From positions 558,001 through 622,000 of the forward strand of contig NZ_FXEG02000005.1 of assembly GCF_900176255.2 (NCBI RefSeq): a DNA stretch of 64,000 bases, given 5' to 3'. This DNA is from Mycobacterium ahvazicum (GTDB lineage Bacteria > Actinomycetota > Actinomycetes > Mycobacteriales > Mycobacteriaceae). Positions 7,835-16,503 of this stretch are shown piece by piece (within the stretch, counting starts at the first letter, position 1; the number at the start of each line of letters is the position of its first letter). Below the pieces are notes generated by a model. It was not told the DNA's origin. It saw only the letters and a program-made list of their open reading frames with translations, and ran no database searches. Both the position numbers and the translations under genes were made by a program.

Positions 7835-8602
7835 TCAGTTCTTCGCGGCGTTGAACTTCGCGACGTTGGCCCGGAAGTCTTCGGTCAGAAACGATTGGCT
7901 TTCGGCCGAGAGGGCGTAGTCGAGACTGGCCAGCACCGCCCGCTCCAGGTGAATGTTGAGCACTCGCTTGGTGCTCTCGACCGCTTGCTGCGGCAGCTTT
8001 AAAATCTTTTCGGCGCAGGCGATCGCCTCGGCGAGCGGGTCGGCGGCCACGTGGTTGGCCAGCCCGATTTCTACGGCGCGCTGCGCTTTGATACGGGTGC
8101 CGGTCAGCGCGTACTCCTTGGCCAGCAGCAGGCTGATGTGCAGCGGCCAGGTCAGCGGCCCACCGTCGGCGGCGACCAAGCCGACCTGCACGTGCGGGTC
8201 GGCGAGGTAGGCATCTTCGGCTATATAGACGAGGTCGCTCAGGGCGACCAGGCTGCAGCCCAATCCGACGGCCGGTCCATTTACGGCCGCTACCACCGGA
8301 ATTCGGCATCGCGCCATACCCAGTACAATTTCGCGTCCGTCGCGAATGGTCTTGGCCCGCAGGTCCGCATCGTTCGCGAGCTCTTCGAGGTACCCGAAGT
8401 CACCGCCGGCCGAGAATGCCCTGCCGGCACCGGTGATCACCGCGGCGCGGGCGCCCGCGTCGTCGGTCAGCCGCTGCCATATCCGGGCCAGCCCGGAGTG
8501 CAGGTCGTCGTTGACCGAGTTCAGCGAGTCCGGCCGGTTCAGCGTGATGATCCGCAGCGCACCGTCGGCACGGACGTCGATTTCAGCAGGCATGTCGTAC
8601 AC
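7835..8602 (-). CDS. Enoyl-CoA hydratase/isomerase family protein
   Basis: A 255-residue crotonase. The oxyanion-hole segments are AFSAGGDFGYL and NGPAVGLGC. At the usual catalytic Glu positions the sequence reads DPHVQVGLVAADGG, so the first Glu is His and the second Asp. Such changes occur in crotonases that are hydratases of unusual substrates or not hydratases at all. It is last in a minus-strand operon behind two acyl-CoA dehydrogenases and a CoA ligase; the upstream stop and this start are adjacent, implying coupled translation. It probably acts on the product of those dehydrogenases. Confidence 0.87.
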   Translation of the reverse strand: MYDMPAEIDVRADGALRIITLNRPDSLNSVNDDLHSGLARIWQRLTDDAGARAAVITGAGRAFSAGGDFGYLEELANDADLRAKTIRDGREIVLGMARCRIPVVAAVNGPAVGLGCSLVALSDLVYIAEDAYLADPHVQVGLVAADGGPLTWPLHISLLLAKEYALTGTRIKAQRAVEIGLANHVAADPLAEAIACAEKILKLPQQAVESTKRVLNIHLERAVLASLDYALSAESQSFLTEDFRANVAKFNAAKN

Positions 8603-8603
8603 G

Positions 8604-9701
8604 TCAGACTCCCAATCCCAAGATGCGCGAAGCGATGATGTTTTTCTGGATCTGTGATGTCCCGCCCATGACGCTCTGCGCGCGGCTGTACAGGTAGGCG
8701 CTCAGCAGGTCTGGGTCGCGGGTTCCGGCGACCGCCAGCGCGGCGTGGCCCACGGATTGTTCCACCCAGGTCATCAGCAGCTTGTCCAGCGAGCCTTCCG
8801 AGCCGTGCGACACCCCGTCCAGCTGCTCGGACAGCCGGCGTCGCACGTGGTGGGTCAACATGTCCGACTGAACAGCAGCCCAGGCCAGCTCTTCAGGAAC
8901 CGAACCTTCGCGATCAACCCAGTGCGCCAACAGTTCTCGGACAAGCTTGCCGTATCGCGCTGCGTAGCCGAGGGTCGAGGGCTCACGTTCGTGTCCGACC
9001 ACGGTCATCGCAACGGCCCAGCCGTCACCGGGAGCACCGACCATCCGATCCGCCGGCACCGTGGCGCCGTCGAAGAACACCTGGCCGAATTCGTTGGTGA
9101 CGCCGTTCATCATCTGCAATGGGCGTTGTTGCACGCCAGGCTGTTTCATCGCGATCACAAACGCCGACAAACCCCGGTGCCGCTTCGCGTCGGGATCGGT
9201 GCGGGCCAGCAGCAGACACCAGTCCGCGACGTCGGAGTAGCTGGTCCAGATCTTGTGTCCGTGGATGACGTAGTTGTCGCCGTCGCGGGTGGCGGTGGTG
9301 GTCAGCGACGCCAGATCCGAGCCGGCTCCGGGTTCGCTGAAGCCCTGACACCAGCGTTCGGTGCCGTTGATGATGCCGGGCAGGAAGCGCTTGCGGACCT
9401 CATCGCTGGCGTGCTCACCGATGCCGTACACCAGATAGCCGACGCTGGGCCGCGGCGGAGCGCCCGCCCGCACCAGCTCCTCGTCGACGATGACGTCGTA
9501 CACCGGCGCCAAGTCCTGACCGCCCCAATCGCGTGGCCACGACAGGCCGAAAAAGCCGTTCTCGTACAGGGCACGATGCCAGTCGGCCATCCGCGCCCAG
9601 TACTCGTCGCCCGATCCCGAGAATTCCCTGGCGTGCACCGAAAGCCAGCTGCGCAGTCGCTCGCGGAAGGCGGCCTCGTCGGGTGAGTCACGAAAGTCCA
9701 A
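8604..9701 (-). CDS. Acyl-CoA dehydrogenase (FadE-like), larger subunit-like
   Basis: A 365-residue FAD-dependent dehydrogenase. The N-terminal helical domain is followed by the FAD/substrate segment WCQGFSEPGAGSDLASL and the C-terminal motif QSVMGGTSQIQKNIIASRILGLG. The start overlaps the end of the next dehydrogenase gene upstream by 14 bases. Paired unequal FadE proteins of this kind often form alpha2beta2 enzymes acting on bulky acyl-CoAs, for instance steroid side chains or rings, so the two are probably one heteromeric enzyme. The exact substrate is unknown. Confidence 0.88.
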   Translation of the reverse strand: MDFRDSPDEAAFRERLRSWLSVHAREFSGSGDEYWARMADWHRALYENGFFGLSWPRDWGGQDLAPVYDVIVDEELVRAGAPPRPSVGYLVYGIGEHASDEVRKRFLPGIINGTERWCQGFSEPGAGSDLASLTTTATRDGDNYVIHGHKIWTSYSDVADWCLLLARTDPDAKRHRGLSAFVIAMKQPGVQQRPLQMMNGVTNEFGQVFFDGATVPADRMVGAPGDGWAVAMTVVGHEREPSTLGYAARYGKLVRELLAHWVDREGSVPEELAWAAVQSDMLTHHVRRRLSEQLDGVSHGSEGSLDKLLMTWVEQSVGHAALAVAGTRDPDLLSAYLYSRAQSVMGGTSQIQKNIIASRILGLGV

Positions 9702-10593
9702 GATCGATCTCCTTCAACGGGACGGGCCACAGCTCCGTCGATGTCAGGGCGCGGCGCAGGTAGACGTGCACAATGCACTCCCACGTGTTGCCGATGCCGC
9801 CGTGCACCTGAACCGCGGTCTCACACACGGTTCGGGTGGCCCGCGCGCAGTAGACCTTCGCGATCTGCGCGGCCCGAATGGCTTCGGCCGGCTCGAGTTC
9901 GTCGACTCCCCACGCGGCATGGCGCAGCACGCTGACCGAACCCTCAATCAGGGCAAGGCTTTCCGCCAGCAGGTGGGCGATGGCCTGATACGAGCCGATC
10001 TGTTTGCCGTACTGTTCACGAATTTTGGCGTAGTCACACGCGACGGCATGTGCGCCCCGGGCGATTCCGACCAGGTCTGCCGTCGTGGTGACCAGCGCGA
10101 GCGCGTACCACCGGGCCGCGGCATCGTCCGCCAGCTCGCCGAGCTTCTCGGCAGAGCCACCCAATTCGGCCTCGGCCCTGGTCAAGTCGGCACCGGCGCG
10201 CGCGCCATCGGAGTCTGCGGCCAGCACGGTGGTGCCCGACAGCGATAGCACGCGCCGGGCGCCGCGCGCGTCGATCGCGCGGTCGTCGACGGCCACCGTC
10301 GCGTCGGCGGCGCCGGCCCCGATGCGGTGGGCCAGGTCGTCGGCCAGCACCGGTCCGAGAAACGGGGTGTCGACCAGCCGTCGGCCGAATTCCTCGGCGA
10401 CGATCGCGACTTCGACACCGGAGGCCCCGTCGGAGCGCAGCGACCTCCAGCCGGTCGCCGCAATCTGCTTGTCCAGCCTGGCGATTCGGCTGTCGTCGGC
10501 GAGGTCGGCAACCGTGGCCGGCCCGAGATCATCGGCCAGCTTCGCAGCGGCATCACGCAACTGTTGCTGTTCAGCTGTCAGACGTACATCCAT
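9688..10593 (-). CDS. Acyl-CoA dehydrogenase (FadE-like), shorter partner
   Basis: A 301-residue acyl-CoA dehydrogenase, short for the family. It has the N-terminal segment LRDAAAKLADDLG, the middle domain is abbreviated, and the C-terminal helical domain includes REQYGKQIGSYQAIAHLLAES and TAVQVHGGIGNTWECIVHVY. The catalytic Glu expected in this last region may be the E of WE. It overlaps the following dehydrogenase gene by 14 bases and the upstream ligase gene by 23 bases. Most likely the second chain of a heteromeric dehydrogenase with the downstream gene product. Confidence 0.85.
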   Translation of the reverse strand: MDVRLTAEQQQLRDAAAKLADDLGPATVADLADDSRIARLDKQIAATGWRSLRSDGASGVEVAIVAEEFGRRLVDTPFLGPVLADDLAHRIGAGAADATVAVDDRAIDARGARRVLSLSGTTVLAADSDGARAGADLTRAEAELGGSAEKLGELADDAAARWYALALVTTTADLVGIARGAHAVACDYAKIREQYGKQIGSYQAIAHLLAESLALIEGSVSVLRHAAWGVDELEPAEAIRAAQIAKVYCARATRTVCETAVQVHGGIGNTWECIVHVYLRRALTSTELWPVPLKEIDLGLS

Positions 10594-11974
10594 AGCGCTC
10601 CTTCAGCACTCGGCGCAGCACCTTGCCCGACGGCAGGCGGGGAATATCGGGGACGAACACGACTCGGCTCAGATGTTTGTAGGACGCCAGCTTCTCATCC
10701 ACCCGGGCGGTGAGATCGGCGGCGTCGACCGGGACCCGGGTGGCGACCGCGGCGACGACGGCCTCCCCGTTGATCCCGTCCGGAATACCAAACACCGCAC
10801 AGTCTTTGACGGCGGGATGCCCTTGCAACACCGTCTCGATTTCGGCCGGCGCGACCTGGAAGCCGCGCACCTTGATCATCTCCTTGAGGCGGTCGGTGAT
10901 CCGCAGCCAACGGTCGGCGTCGAGCCAGCCGACGTCCCCGGTGCGATACCAGCCGTCGCACACCGCCTCACCGGTCGCCGCGGCCGGCAGGTAGCCGGCC
11001 ATCAACATGCTTGACCGCGCCTGGATCTCACCGACCTCGCCCACGCCGACGGGCTGGCCGGTCTCCAGCGAGACCACCCGCAGCTCCACCCCCGGCACCG
11101 GCCGCCCGACCGTGTCGAGCCGGGCACTGTCGAGCGGATTACAGGCAATGACAGGCAATTCCGTGGTGCCATAGGCCGGGACCCATCCGACGCTGGTGCG
11201 CCGTGTCACGGTCTCGGCGACGCTGCTGCTGACCGGCGTCGCGCCCCACATGATGTAGCGCAGCGACGACAGGTCGTATGACTCGAGCCTGGGGTGCGAG
11301 GCGATGGCCAGTGAGATTGGCGCAACTGCCATTTCGATTGTGATGCGGTCTTTTTCGATGTGATGGAGCATCGAGTCGATGTTGAAGCGGCGATGCAGGC
11401 GCAGCCAGGCGCCGGTGCGCAGCGCGGTGACGATGTTGAGCAGACCGAGGATGTGCGACGGCGGCGTGGCAATTTGGATGCGGTCCTGGCGGGTGAGTTG
11501 CAGAGCGTCGCGCCAATGCCGCACGGCCGCGGTCAATGTGGCATGGGTATGCCGGACGGCCTTCGGCAGGCCGGTGGTACCCGAGCTGAACACCAGCACC
11601 GCATCGGCGCGCGGCAGAGACGACATCGGCATCGGCTCGGCGGGAGCGACCGGATCGTCCAGGTGCAGCATCGGCATCAACCCGGCCAGCACCGGATGGT
11701 CCCCGACGGCGTGGCCGGGATCGGTCAGCGACAACGCGTGATCGACCTCGTCGTGCTTCCACGCGGGACTGATCAGCACCGCCGTGGCGCCCAGCCGCCA
11801 GATCCCGAGCAGGACGGCGACGAACTCCGGACGGTTCGACGACATGACGGCCACCCGCCGGCCCGCGGCGACACCGCTTTTGCCCAGCGCCGCGGCCAGA
11901 CTGTTGGCCATCGCGTCGAGCTCGGGCAGGCTGAACTGCCGGTCTTCAAACACGAGCGCGGCCGGCTCGGTCAC
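10571..11974 (-). CDS. AMP-dependent acyl-CoA synthetase/ligase
   Basis: A 467-residue ANL-superfamily ligase that would activate a carboxylic acid to its CoA thioester. Visible motifs are the AMP-binding loop VFSSGTTGLPKAVRHTHATL, the YGTTELP segment, the WYRTGDVGWLD hinge region and the C-terminal Lys in LPSGKVLRRVL. It is rather short because the N-terminal cap is trimmed. It is first in the four-gene minus-strand operon, so it probably supplies the CoA ester oxidised by the downstream enzymes. Its promoter contains the shared palindrome at 12043-12057. Substrate chain type cannot be told. Confidence 0.88.
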   Translation of the reverse strand: MTEPAALVFEDRQFSLPELDAMANSLAAALGKSGVAAGRRVAVMSSNRPEFVAVLLGIWRLGATAVLISPAWKHDEVDHALSLTDPGHAVGDHPVLAGLMPMLHLDDPVAPAEPMPMSSLPRADAVLVFSSGTTGLPKAVRHTHATLTAAVRHWRDALQLTRQDRIQIATPPSHILGLLNIVTALRTGAWLRLHRRFNIDSMLHHIEKDRITIEMAVAPISLAIASHPRLESYDLSSLRYIMWGATPVSSSVAETVTRRTSVGWVPAYGTTELPVIACNPLDSARLDTVGRPVPGVELRVVSLETGQPVGVGEVGEIQARSSMLMAGYLPAAATGEAVCDGWYRTGDVGWLDADRWLRITDRLKEMIKVRGFQVAPAEIETVLQGHPAVKDCAVFGIPDGINGEAVVAAVATRVPVDAADLTARVDEKLASYKHLSRVVFVPDIPRLPSGKVLRRVLKERYGCTSDS

Positions 11975-12042
11975 GTCCTGTCCTTCCCCGCAGGCCAGGT
12001 TGACCCGACTTCGGCGCAGTAGAGAAGATGCTATCGGCTTGT

Positions 12043-12057
12043 GAGAATAGTATTCTC
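12043..12057. promoter_or_regulatory. Palindromic operator, copy 2 of a shared motif
   Basis: GAGAATAGTATTCTC is a perfect inverted repeat around a central G, placed between the divergent CoA-ligase and ferredoxin genes. With TGAGAA/TATTCTCT flanks it is almost identical to the site at 6333-6347. Its position would let one repressor govern both divergent transcripts. Confidence 0.65.
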
Positions 12058-12154
12058 TATACTGAAGAACGCAAGTACGGACGGGGCGGCAAAGTTGGAA
12101 CCCGAAGCGTTCCAGCGCGCGGCGGTCGCCGCGACGATCGAGGAGACTCCAAGG

Positions 12155-12457
12155 GTGCCAGATCCCACTTCAAACGGTGCCGAGCCCGGCACGGTGACGA
12201 TCTTCTTGGAACGCAGGAAGGCGTCGGTGCCGCTGGTTCCCGGCGAGACGCTCCTGGAAAGCGCGCGGCGGGCCGGCCTGGATCCCCCGTTCAACTGCGA
12301 GGCCGGCAACTGTGGCACCTGCATGGCTCGCCTCGAGAGCGGGCACGCGACGATGCGGATCAACGACGCTCTCGACGACGACGAAGTGGACGAAGGCTAC
12401 ATTTTGACGTGCCAGGGCATACCCGATTCGGATTCGGTTACGGTGCGCTACGAATAG
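12155..12457 (+). CDS. Plant-type [2Fe-2S] ferredoxin
   Basis: A 100-residue electron carrier. The cluster loop CEAGNCGTC supplies three Cys and a fourth comes later in YILTCQG. The frame is open from 12041, but a start there would lie inside the operator palindrome. The GTG at 12155 has AGGAG 10 bases upstream and begins just before the ferredoxin fold, so it is preferred. It is followed by an EthD-like gene and an amidohydrolase gene. No matching ferredoxin reductase or oxygenase is adjacent, so its redox partner is unknown. Confidence 0.85.
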   Translation: MPDPTSNGAEPGTVTIFLERRKASVPLVPGETLLESARRAGLDPPFNCEAGNCGTCMARLESGHATMRINDALDDDEVDEGYILTCQGIPDSDSVTVRYE

Positions 12458-12477
12458 TCACGAAAGAGGTGGCGACA

Positions 12478-12792
12478 ATGGCCAAGGGCATCATTCTGGT
12501 GGAGAGTCGACCCAGTTCGCCCGAACGCGACCAGGAGTACAACACCTGGTACGACGAAGTCCATCTGCCTGAGCTCGTCGCTCTCGAGGGATTCGTCTCG
12601 GCGCGACGACTGCGTCCGGTCAACGCGGACGACCCCTACGTAGCCATCTACGAGATCGAGGGCGACGACTTGCAGGCCGTCCTGGACAACATGATCGCCA
12701 ACGCCGGGCAGCTGACGATGTCGGATGCGTTGCTGCTTGATCCCGCGCCGATCCCCCGGCTGCTGTTGACGACGACCGAGTGCGATGGCTAG
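12478..12792 (+). CDS. EthD-like dimeric alpha/beta-barrel protein
   Basis: A 104-residue protein beginning MAKGIILVESRPSSPERD, with the signature NTWYDEVHLPE (Trp-Tyr and a His-x-Pro loop) of EthD/REDY-like ferredoxin-fold proteins. ATG 12478 follows GAAAGAGG. It sits 20 bases after the ferredoxin gene and 23 bases before the amidohydrolase gene, so the three form an operon. Relatives are small helper proteins or cyclase-like enzymes of aromatic and ether catabolism; no precise reaction can be assigned. Confidence 0.72.
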   Translation: MAKGIILVESRPSSPERDQEYNTWYDEVHLPELVALEGFVSARRLRPVNADDPYVAIYEIEGDDLQAVLDNMIANAGQLTMSDALLLDPAPIPRLLLTTTECDG

Positions 12793-12815
12793 CGCTGTCT
12801 GGGAAGGAATCCCGT

Positions 12816-14081
12816 ATGGATGTCGATGACCTGATCCTGGTGAGCATTGACGACCACGTCGTCGAGCCGCCGGACATGTTCCTGCGCCACGTGCCCGCCA
12901 AGTACAAGCCCGAGGCGCCGATCGTCGTGGTCGACGACAAGGGCGTCGACCAGTGGATGTACCAGGGCAGGCCGCAGGGCGTGAGCGGGCTGAATGCCGT
13001 GGTGTCGTGGCCGGCAGAGGAATGGGGTCGCGATCCGGCCGGTTTCGCGGAGATGCGTCCCGGCGTCTACGACGTCCACGAACGCGTTCGGGACATGAAC
13101 CGCAACGGCATCCTCGCGTCGATGTGCTTCCCGACGTTCACCGGCTTCTCCGCGCGGCACCTCAATATGCACCGCGAGGAGGCGACGCTGGTGATGGTGT
13201 CGGCCTACAACGACTGGCACATCGACGAATGGGCCGGTTCTTACCCGGACCGGTTCATCCCGATCGCCATCTTGCCGACGTGGAACCCGGAGGCGATGTG
13301 CGCCGAGATCCGCCGGGTGGCAGCCAAGGGCTGCCACGCGGTGACGATGCCGGAATTGCCGCACCTGGAAGGACTTCCGAGCTACCACGATGAGGATTAC
13401 TGGGGCCCGGTGTACCGGACGCTCTCCGAGGAGAACGTGGTGATGTGCCTGCACATCGGCACCGGATTCGGGGCGATCAGCATGGCCCCCAACGCACCCA
13501 TCGACAACATGATCATCCTGGCCACCCAGGTGTCGGCGATGTGCGCGCAGGATCTGCTGTGGGGCCCCGCGATGCGCAACTATCCCGACCTGAAGTTCGC
13601 CTTCTCCGAGGGCGGCATCGGCTGGATCCCGTTCTACTTGGACCGCAGCGACCGCCACTACACCAACCAGAAGTGGCTGCGCCGCGACTTCGGCGACAAG
13701 CTGCCCAGCGATGTGTTCCGCGAGCATTCGCTGGCCTGTTACGTCACCGACAAGACGTCGCTGAAGCTGCGCCACGAGATCGGCATCGACATCATCGCCT
13801 GGGAGTGCGACTACCCGCACTCGGACTGCTTCTGGCCCGACGCGCCTGAGCAGGTGCTGGCCGAGCTGAACGCCGCCGGCGCCGACGACTCCGACATCAA
13901 TAAGATCACCTGGGGCAACGCCTGCAAGTTCTTCAGCTGGGACCCGTTCGCCCGCACCGCCCGCGACCAGGCGACAGTTAAGGCTCTGCGCGCCAAGGCG
14001 ACTGACGTGGACGTGTCCATCCGGCCGCGGGCCGAGTGGGCGCGGCTCTACGAGGAAAAGCAGGCCGCCGTAGCGCGGTAG
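12816..14081 (+). CDS. Amidohydrolase-2 family metal-dependent hydrolase
   Basis: A 421-residue TIM-barrel protein of the amidohydrolase-related family. The N-terminal strand has SIDDHVVEPPDMF, where Asp-His stands for the usual His-x-His/Glu-x-His metal site. Later His residues occur in MCLHIGTGFGA and the metal Asp region in ECDYPHSD. Family members are decarboxylases or hydrolases of cyclic or aromatic compounds; mycobacteria have many such paralogues in lipid and steroid clusters. ATG 12816 is preceded by GGGAAGG. Last gene of the ferredoxin operon; convergent with the CoA-transferase gene. Confidence 0.82.
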   Translation: MDVDDLILVSIDDHVVEPPDMFLRHVPAKYKPEAPIVVVDDKGVDQWMYQGRPQGVSGLNAVVSWPAEEWGRDPAGFAEMRPGVYDVHERVRDMNRNGILASMCFPTFTGFSARHLNMHREEATLVMVSAYNDWHIDEWAGSYPDRFIPIAILPTWNPEAMCAEIRRVAAKGCHAVTMPELPHLEGLPSYHDEDYWGPVYRTLSEENVVMCLHIGTGFGAISMAPNAPIDNMIILATQVSAMCAQDLLWGPAMRNYPDLKFAFSEGGIGWIPFYLDRSDRHYTNQKWLRRDFGDKLPSDVFREHSLACYVTDKTSLKLRHEIGIDIIAWECDYPHSDCFWPDAPEQVLAELNAAGADDSDINKITWGNACKFFSWDPFARTARDQATVKALRAKATDVDVSIRPRAEWARLYEEKQAAVAR

Positions 14082-14108
14082 ATCCGGCGGCAGTCGGCGC
14101 CGAGCGTG

Positions 14109-15149
14109 TTAGGCCTCCGGCAGCTCTGGGGGCGGCCGATAGTCGGGCCGGTACCCGGAAACGTGGATCGGGCTGCCGACGAGGCGGAAATCCCCTGCCG
14201 TCACAATCACTTCCGGCGTCGCCTCGAGTGCTTCGGGCAGGGTCCGCACGGCCGCCGCCGGAACGCCCAGCGGGCGCAGCCGTCGTTCCCATCCGGCGGC
14301 GCTGTCGGTTGCCAGCATCGCCGTGACCACCGCCAGCACTTCGTCGCGGCGAGCGACTCGCTCGGCCATCGTTTCGAACCCCCCGATGCCCGCTTCCGCG
14401 GCAAACGACTTCCAGAAGCCGTCGTGCGTGATGAACAGCGCCAGATACCCCTCGGCCGTCGGAAACAGCTGGGCCGGAACGTAATACGAGTGGGCTCCGT
14501 ACGGCCGGCGCTGCGGCTCGACACCACTGTTGAGATAGGCCGACGCGTGATAGTTCAGTTGCGACAGCATCACGTCGCGCAGCGACACATCGACCTGCCC
14601 ACCGGTTCCAGAGATGATCTTGGCCAAAAGCCCGAGCGCCGCTGTCATTCCAGTGGAGTTGTCGGCCGAGGAGTAGCCCGGCAGCGTCGGCGGGCCATCC
14701 GGGTCTCCGGTCAACGCGGCGGTTCCGACGCCGGCCTGCACCACGTAGTCGAAGGCCGGGTCATCGCCGCCGTACAGGCCGAAGCCGGTGATCGCGACGC
14801 AGACGATCCGCTCGTTGTGGCGTCGCAGCGCGTCGTAGGTGAGCCCCAGCCGACGGATGGCCGAAGGCTTCAGGTTCACCAGCAACGCATGCGCGTTGGC
14901 GACCATTTCACCCAGGCGTTGCTGTCCCGCATCGGAATTCAGGTCCAGCGTGATGCTGGACTTGTTGCGGTTGATGCTGGCGAAGTAGGTGGCGCCGACG
15001 CTGCGGGAGATCTCGCCGCCGGCGGGCTCGATCTTGGTGACCTCGGCACCGAGATCGGCGAGCAGCATGGTGGCGTACGGACCCGCCAGCATCGTGCCGA
15101 CTTCGAGGATGCGTATCCCCGCCAGCGGCCCGGTGTTGTTGTCGGTCAA
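14109..15149 (-). CDS. CaiB/BaiF family III CoA-transferase
   Basis: A 346-residue family III CoA-transferase. It begins with LAGIRILEVGTMLAGPYATMLLADLGAEV and has the NRNKSSITLDL segment. The catalytic Asp is in PAFDYVVQAG and is followed by the Gly-rich loop. It is somewhat short at the C terminus. Such enzymes move CoA between carboxylic acids or isomerise acyl-CoA epimers (the alpha-methylacyl-CoA racemase subgroup). Overlaps the F420-enzyme gene upstream by 4 bases, so it is the last gene of the mutase operon; it could activate the mutase substrate or set its methyl-branch stereochemistry. Confidence 0.86.
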   Translation of the reverse strand: MTDNNTGPLAGIRILEVGTMLAGPYATMLLADLGAEVTKIEPAGGEISRSVGATYFASINRNKSSITLDLNSDAGQQRLGEMVANAHALLVNLKPSAIRRLGLTYDALRRHNERIVCVAITGFGLYGGDDPAFDYVVQAGVGTAALTGDPDGPPTLPGYSSADNSTGMTAALGLLAKIISGTGGQVDVSLRDVMLSQLNYHASAYLNSGVEPQRRPYGAHSYYVPAQLFPTAEGYLALFITHDGFWKSFAAEAGIGGFETMAERVARRDEVLAVVTAMLATDSAAGWERRLRPLGVPAAAVRTLPEALEATPEVIVTAGDFRLVGSPIHVSGYRPDYRPPPELPEA

Positions 15150-16102
15150 CGCAATTCCGCTGCGAGTGAGGCGATCACTTCGCGGGTGCGGCGCTTGGAA
15201 GCGACCAGCTCGTCGCGGTTGTCACCGATCGGGAGCAGCCGCACCGACAGGTCGGTCACCCCCGCGTCGGCAAACCGCCGCATCCGGGCGAGGATCGCGT
15301 CCTCGTCGCCGGCCGCACACAGATCGCCGACATCGCGCGCGTCGCCGCGGTCGAGCAGACGCTGGTAGTTGGGCGACACCTCGGCCTCACCCAGGATCCG
15401 GTTGGCCCGCTCCTTGGCCTCGTCGACGCGTGAAGGCTCGCAAAGACATACCGGGATGCCCGCGATGATCCGCGGCGCCGGACGACCAGCGTCCGCGGCG
15501 GCCTTGGTGATCTTCGGTGCGATGTGATCACCGATCGCGCGCTCATCGGCCATCCACAGCACGGTGCCGTCGGCGAGTTCGCCGGCGATCTGCAGCATCA
15601 CCGGGCCCAGCGCGGCGACCAGGACCGGCATCGGGGTATCGGCGCCGATCGCCATCGGGTTGTGCACGGTGAACGAGTCATTCTCGATGTCAACGGATCC
15701 CGGCCCGGCGATAGCGGCGTTAAGCACCTGCAGGTAGTCCCGCGTGTACGCGGCCGGCTTCACGTAGGGCAAGCCGAGCATGTCGCGGACGATCCAGTGA
15801 TGCGACGGTCCCACACCCAGCGCCAGCCGCCCACCGGCCACCGCATGCGTCGAAAGCGCCTGGCGCGCAAGCGCAATCGGATGCTGGGCCTGCAGCGGTA
15901 CCACCGCGGTACCCAGCTCGATGCGTGAGCTGTGCGCGGCCATCAACGACACCATGGTCAGGCAGTCGAAGTCGTTGGGTACCTGCGGCATCCACGCGGT
16001 GTCCAGACCCGCGGATTCGGCCCATTCGATATCGGAGACCAGCTTGTCCACCTTGCGGGCCATATCGCCACGCTCGGCGCCGATCATCACTCCGACGCGC
16101 AT
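15146..16102 (-). CDS. Luciferase-like F420-dependent oxidoreductase
   Basis: A 318-residue TIM-barrel flavin/F420 enzyme. It has the N-terminal MRVGVMIGAERGDM, the middle segment RLALGVGPSHHWIVRDMLGLPY and PVLVAALGPVMLQIAGELADGTVLW, all typical of mycobacterial F420-dependent LLM proteins (TIGR03564-like). It overlaps the B12-binding subunit gene by 16 bases and the CoA-transferase gene by 4, so it is translated together with the mutase. This suggests a redox step on the mutase substrate or product. Actual substrate unknown. Confidence 0.83.
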   Translation of the reverse strand: MRVGVMIGAERGDMARKVDKLVSDIEWAESAGLDTAWMPQVPNDFDCLTMVSLMAAHSSRIELGTAVVPLQAQHPIALARQALSTHAVAGGRLALGVGPSHHWIVRDMLGLPYVKPAAYTRDYLQVLNAAIAGPGSVDIENDSFTVHNPMAIGADTPMPVLVAALGPVMLQIAGELADGTVLWMADERAIGDHIAPKITKAAADAGRPAPRIIAGIPVCLCEPSRVDEAKERANRILGEAEVSPNYQRLLDRGDARDVGDLCAAGDEDAILARMRRFADAGVTDLSVRLLPIGDNRDELVASKRRTREVIASLAAELR

Positions 16103-16503
16103 GTTTCCTCCGTGGCAGTGCCGGTCAGTGAGCGGATTTCGCGTACCAGGTTCTCCAGCGGTGTGCCGGTGGGGAATACGGCGGCGGCGCCGGCGGAGAT
16201 CAGCTTGGGCACGTCGGCGTGCGGGATGGTTCCCCCGACGACGACGGCGATGTCAGCGGCATCGGCGGCGCGCAACGCCTCGACGGTTCGGGCGGTGAGC
16301 GCCAGGTGTGCACCCGACAAGATGCTCAGGCCGACGACGGCGACGTCCTCCTGGACCGCGATCGACGCGATGTCTTCGATGCGCTGCCGGATGCCGGTGT
16401 AGATGACCTCGAATCCGGCATCGCGCAGGGTACGGGCGACGATTTTGGCGCCACGGTCGTGTCCGTCGAGGCCTGGTTTCGCGACCAGGATTCTTACCGC
16501 CAT
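16087..16503 (-). CDS. Cobalamin-binding subunit of acyl-CoA mutase
   Basis: A 138-residue B12-binding domain. The base-off motif is complete: KPGLDGHDRG supplies the lower-axial His16, GLSILSGAH is the Ser-x-Leu element and VVVGGTIPH is the Gly-Gly element. It abuts the large-subunit gene with no gap and the order large-small is as in isobutyryl-CoA and 2-hydroxyisobutyryl-CoA mutases, where catalytic and B12 chains are separate. It overlaps the F420-enzyme gene by 16 bases. In the cell it pairs with the 525-residue chain, probably serviced by the MeaB-like GTPase at 5345-6232. Confidence 0.92.
   Translation of the reverse strand: MAVRILVAKPGLDGHDRGAKIVARTLRDAGFEVIYTGIRQRIEDIASIAVQEDVAVVGLSILSGAHLALTARTVEALRAADAADIAVVVGGTIPHADVPKLISAGAAAVFPTGTPLENLVREIRSLTGTATEETCASE

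Noticed and set aside
12028..12477. Frame joined to the front of the EthD-like protein
   Set aside because: This is an alternate frame over the ferredoxin gene; a ribosome site and family similarity support ATG 12478.
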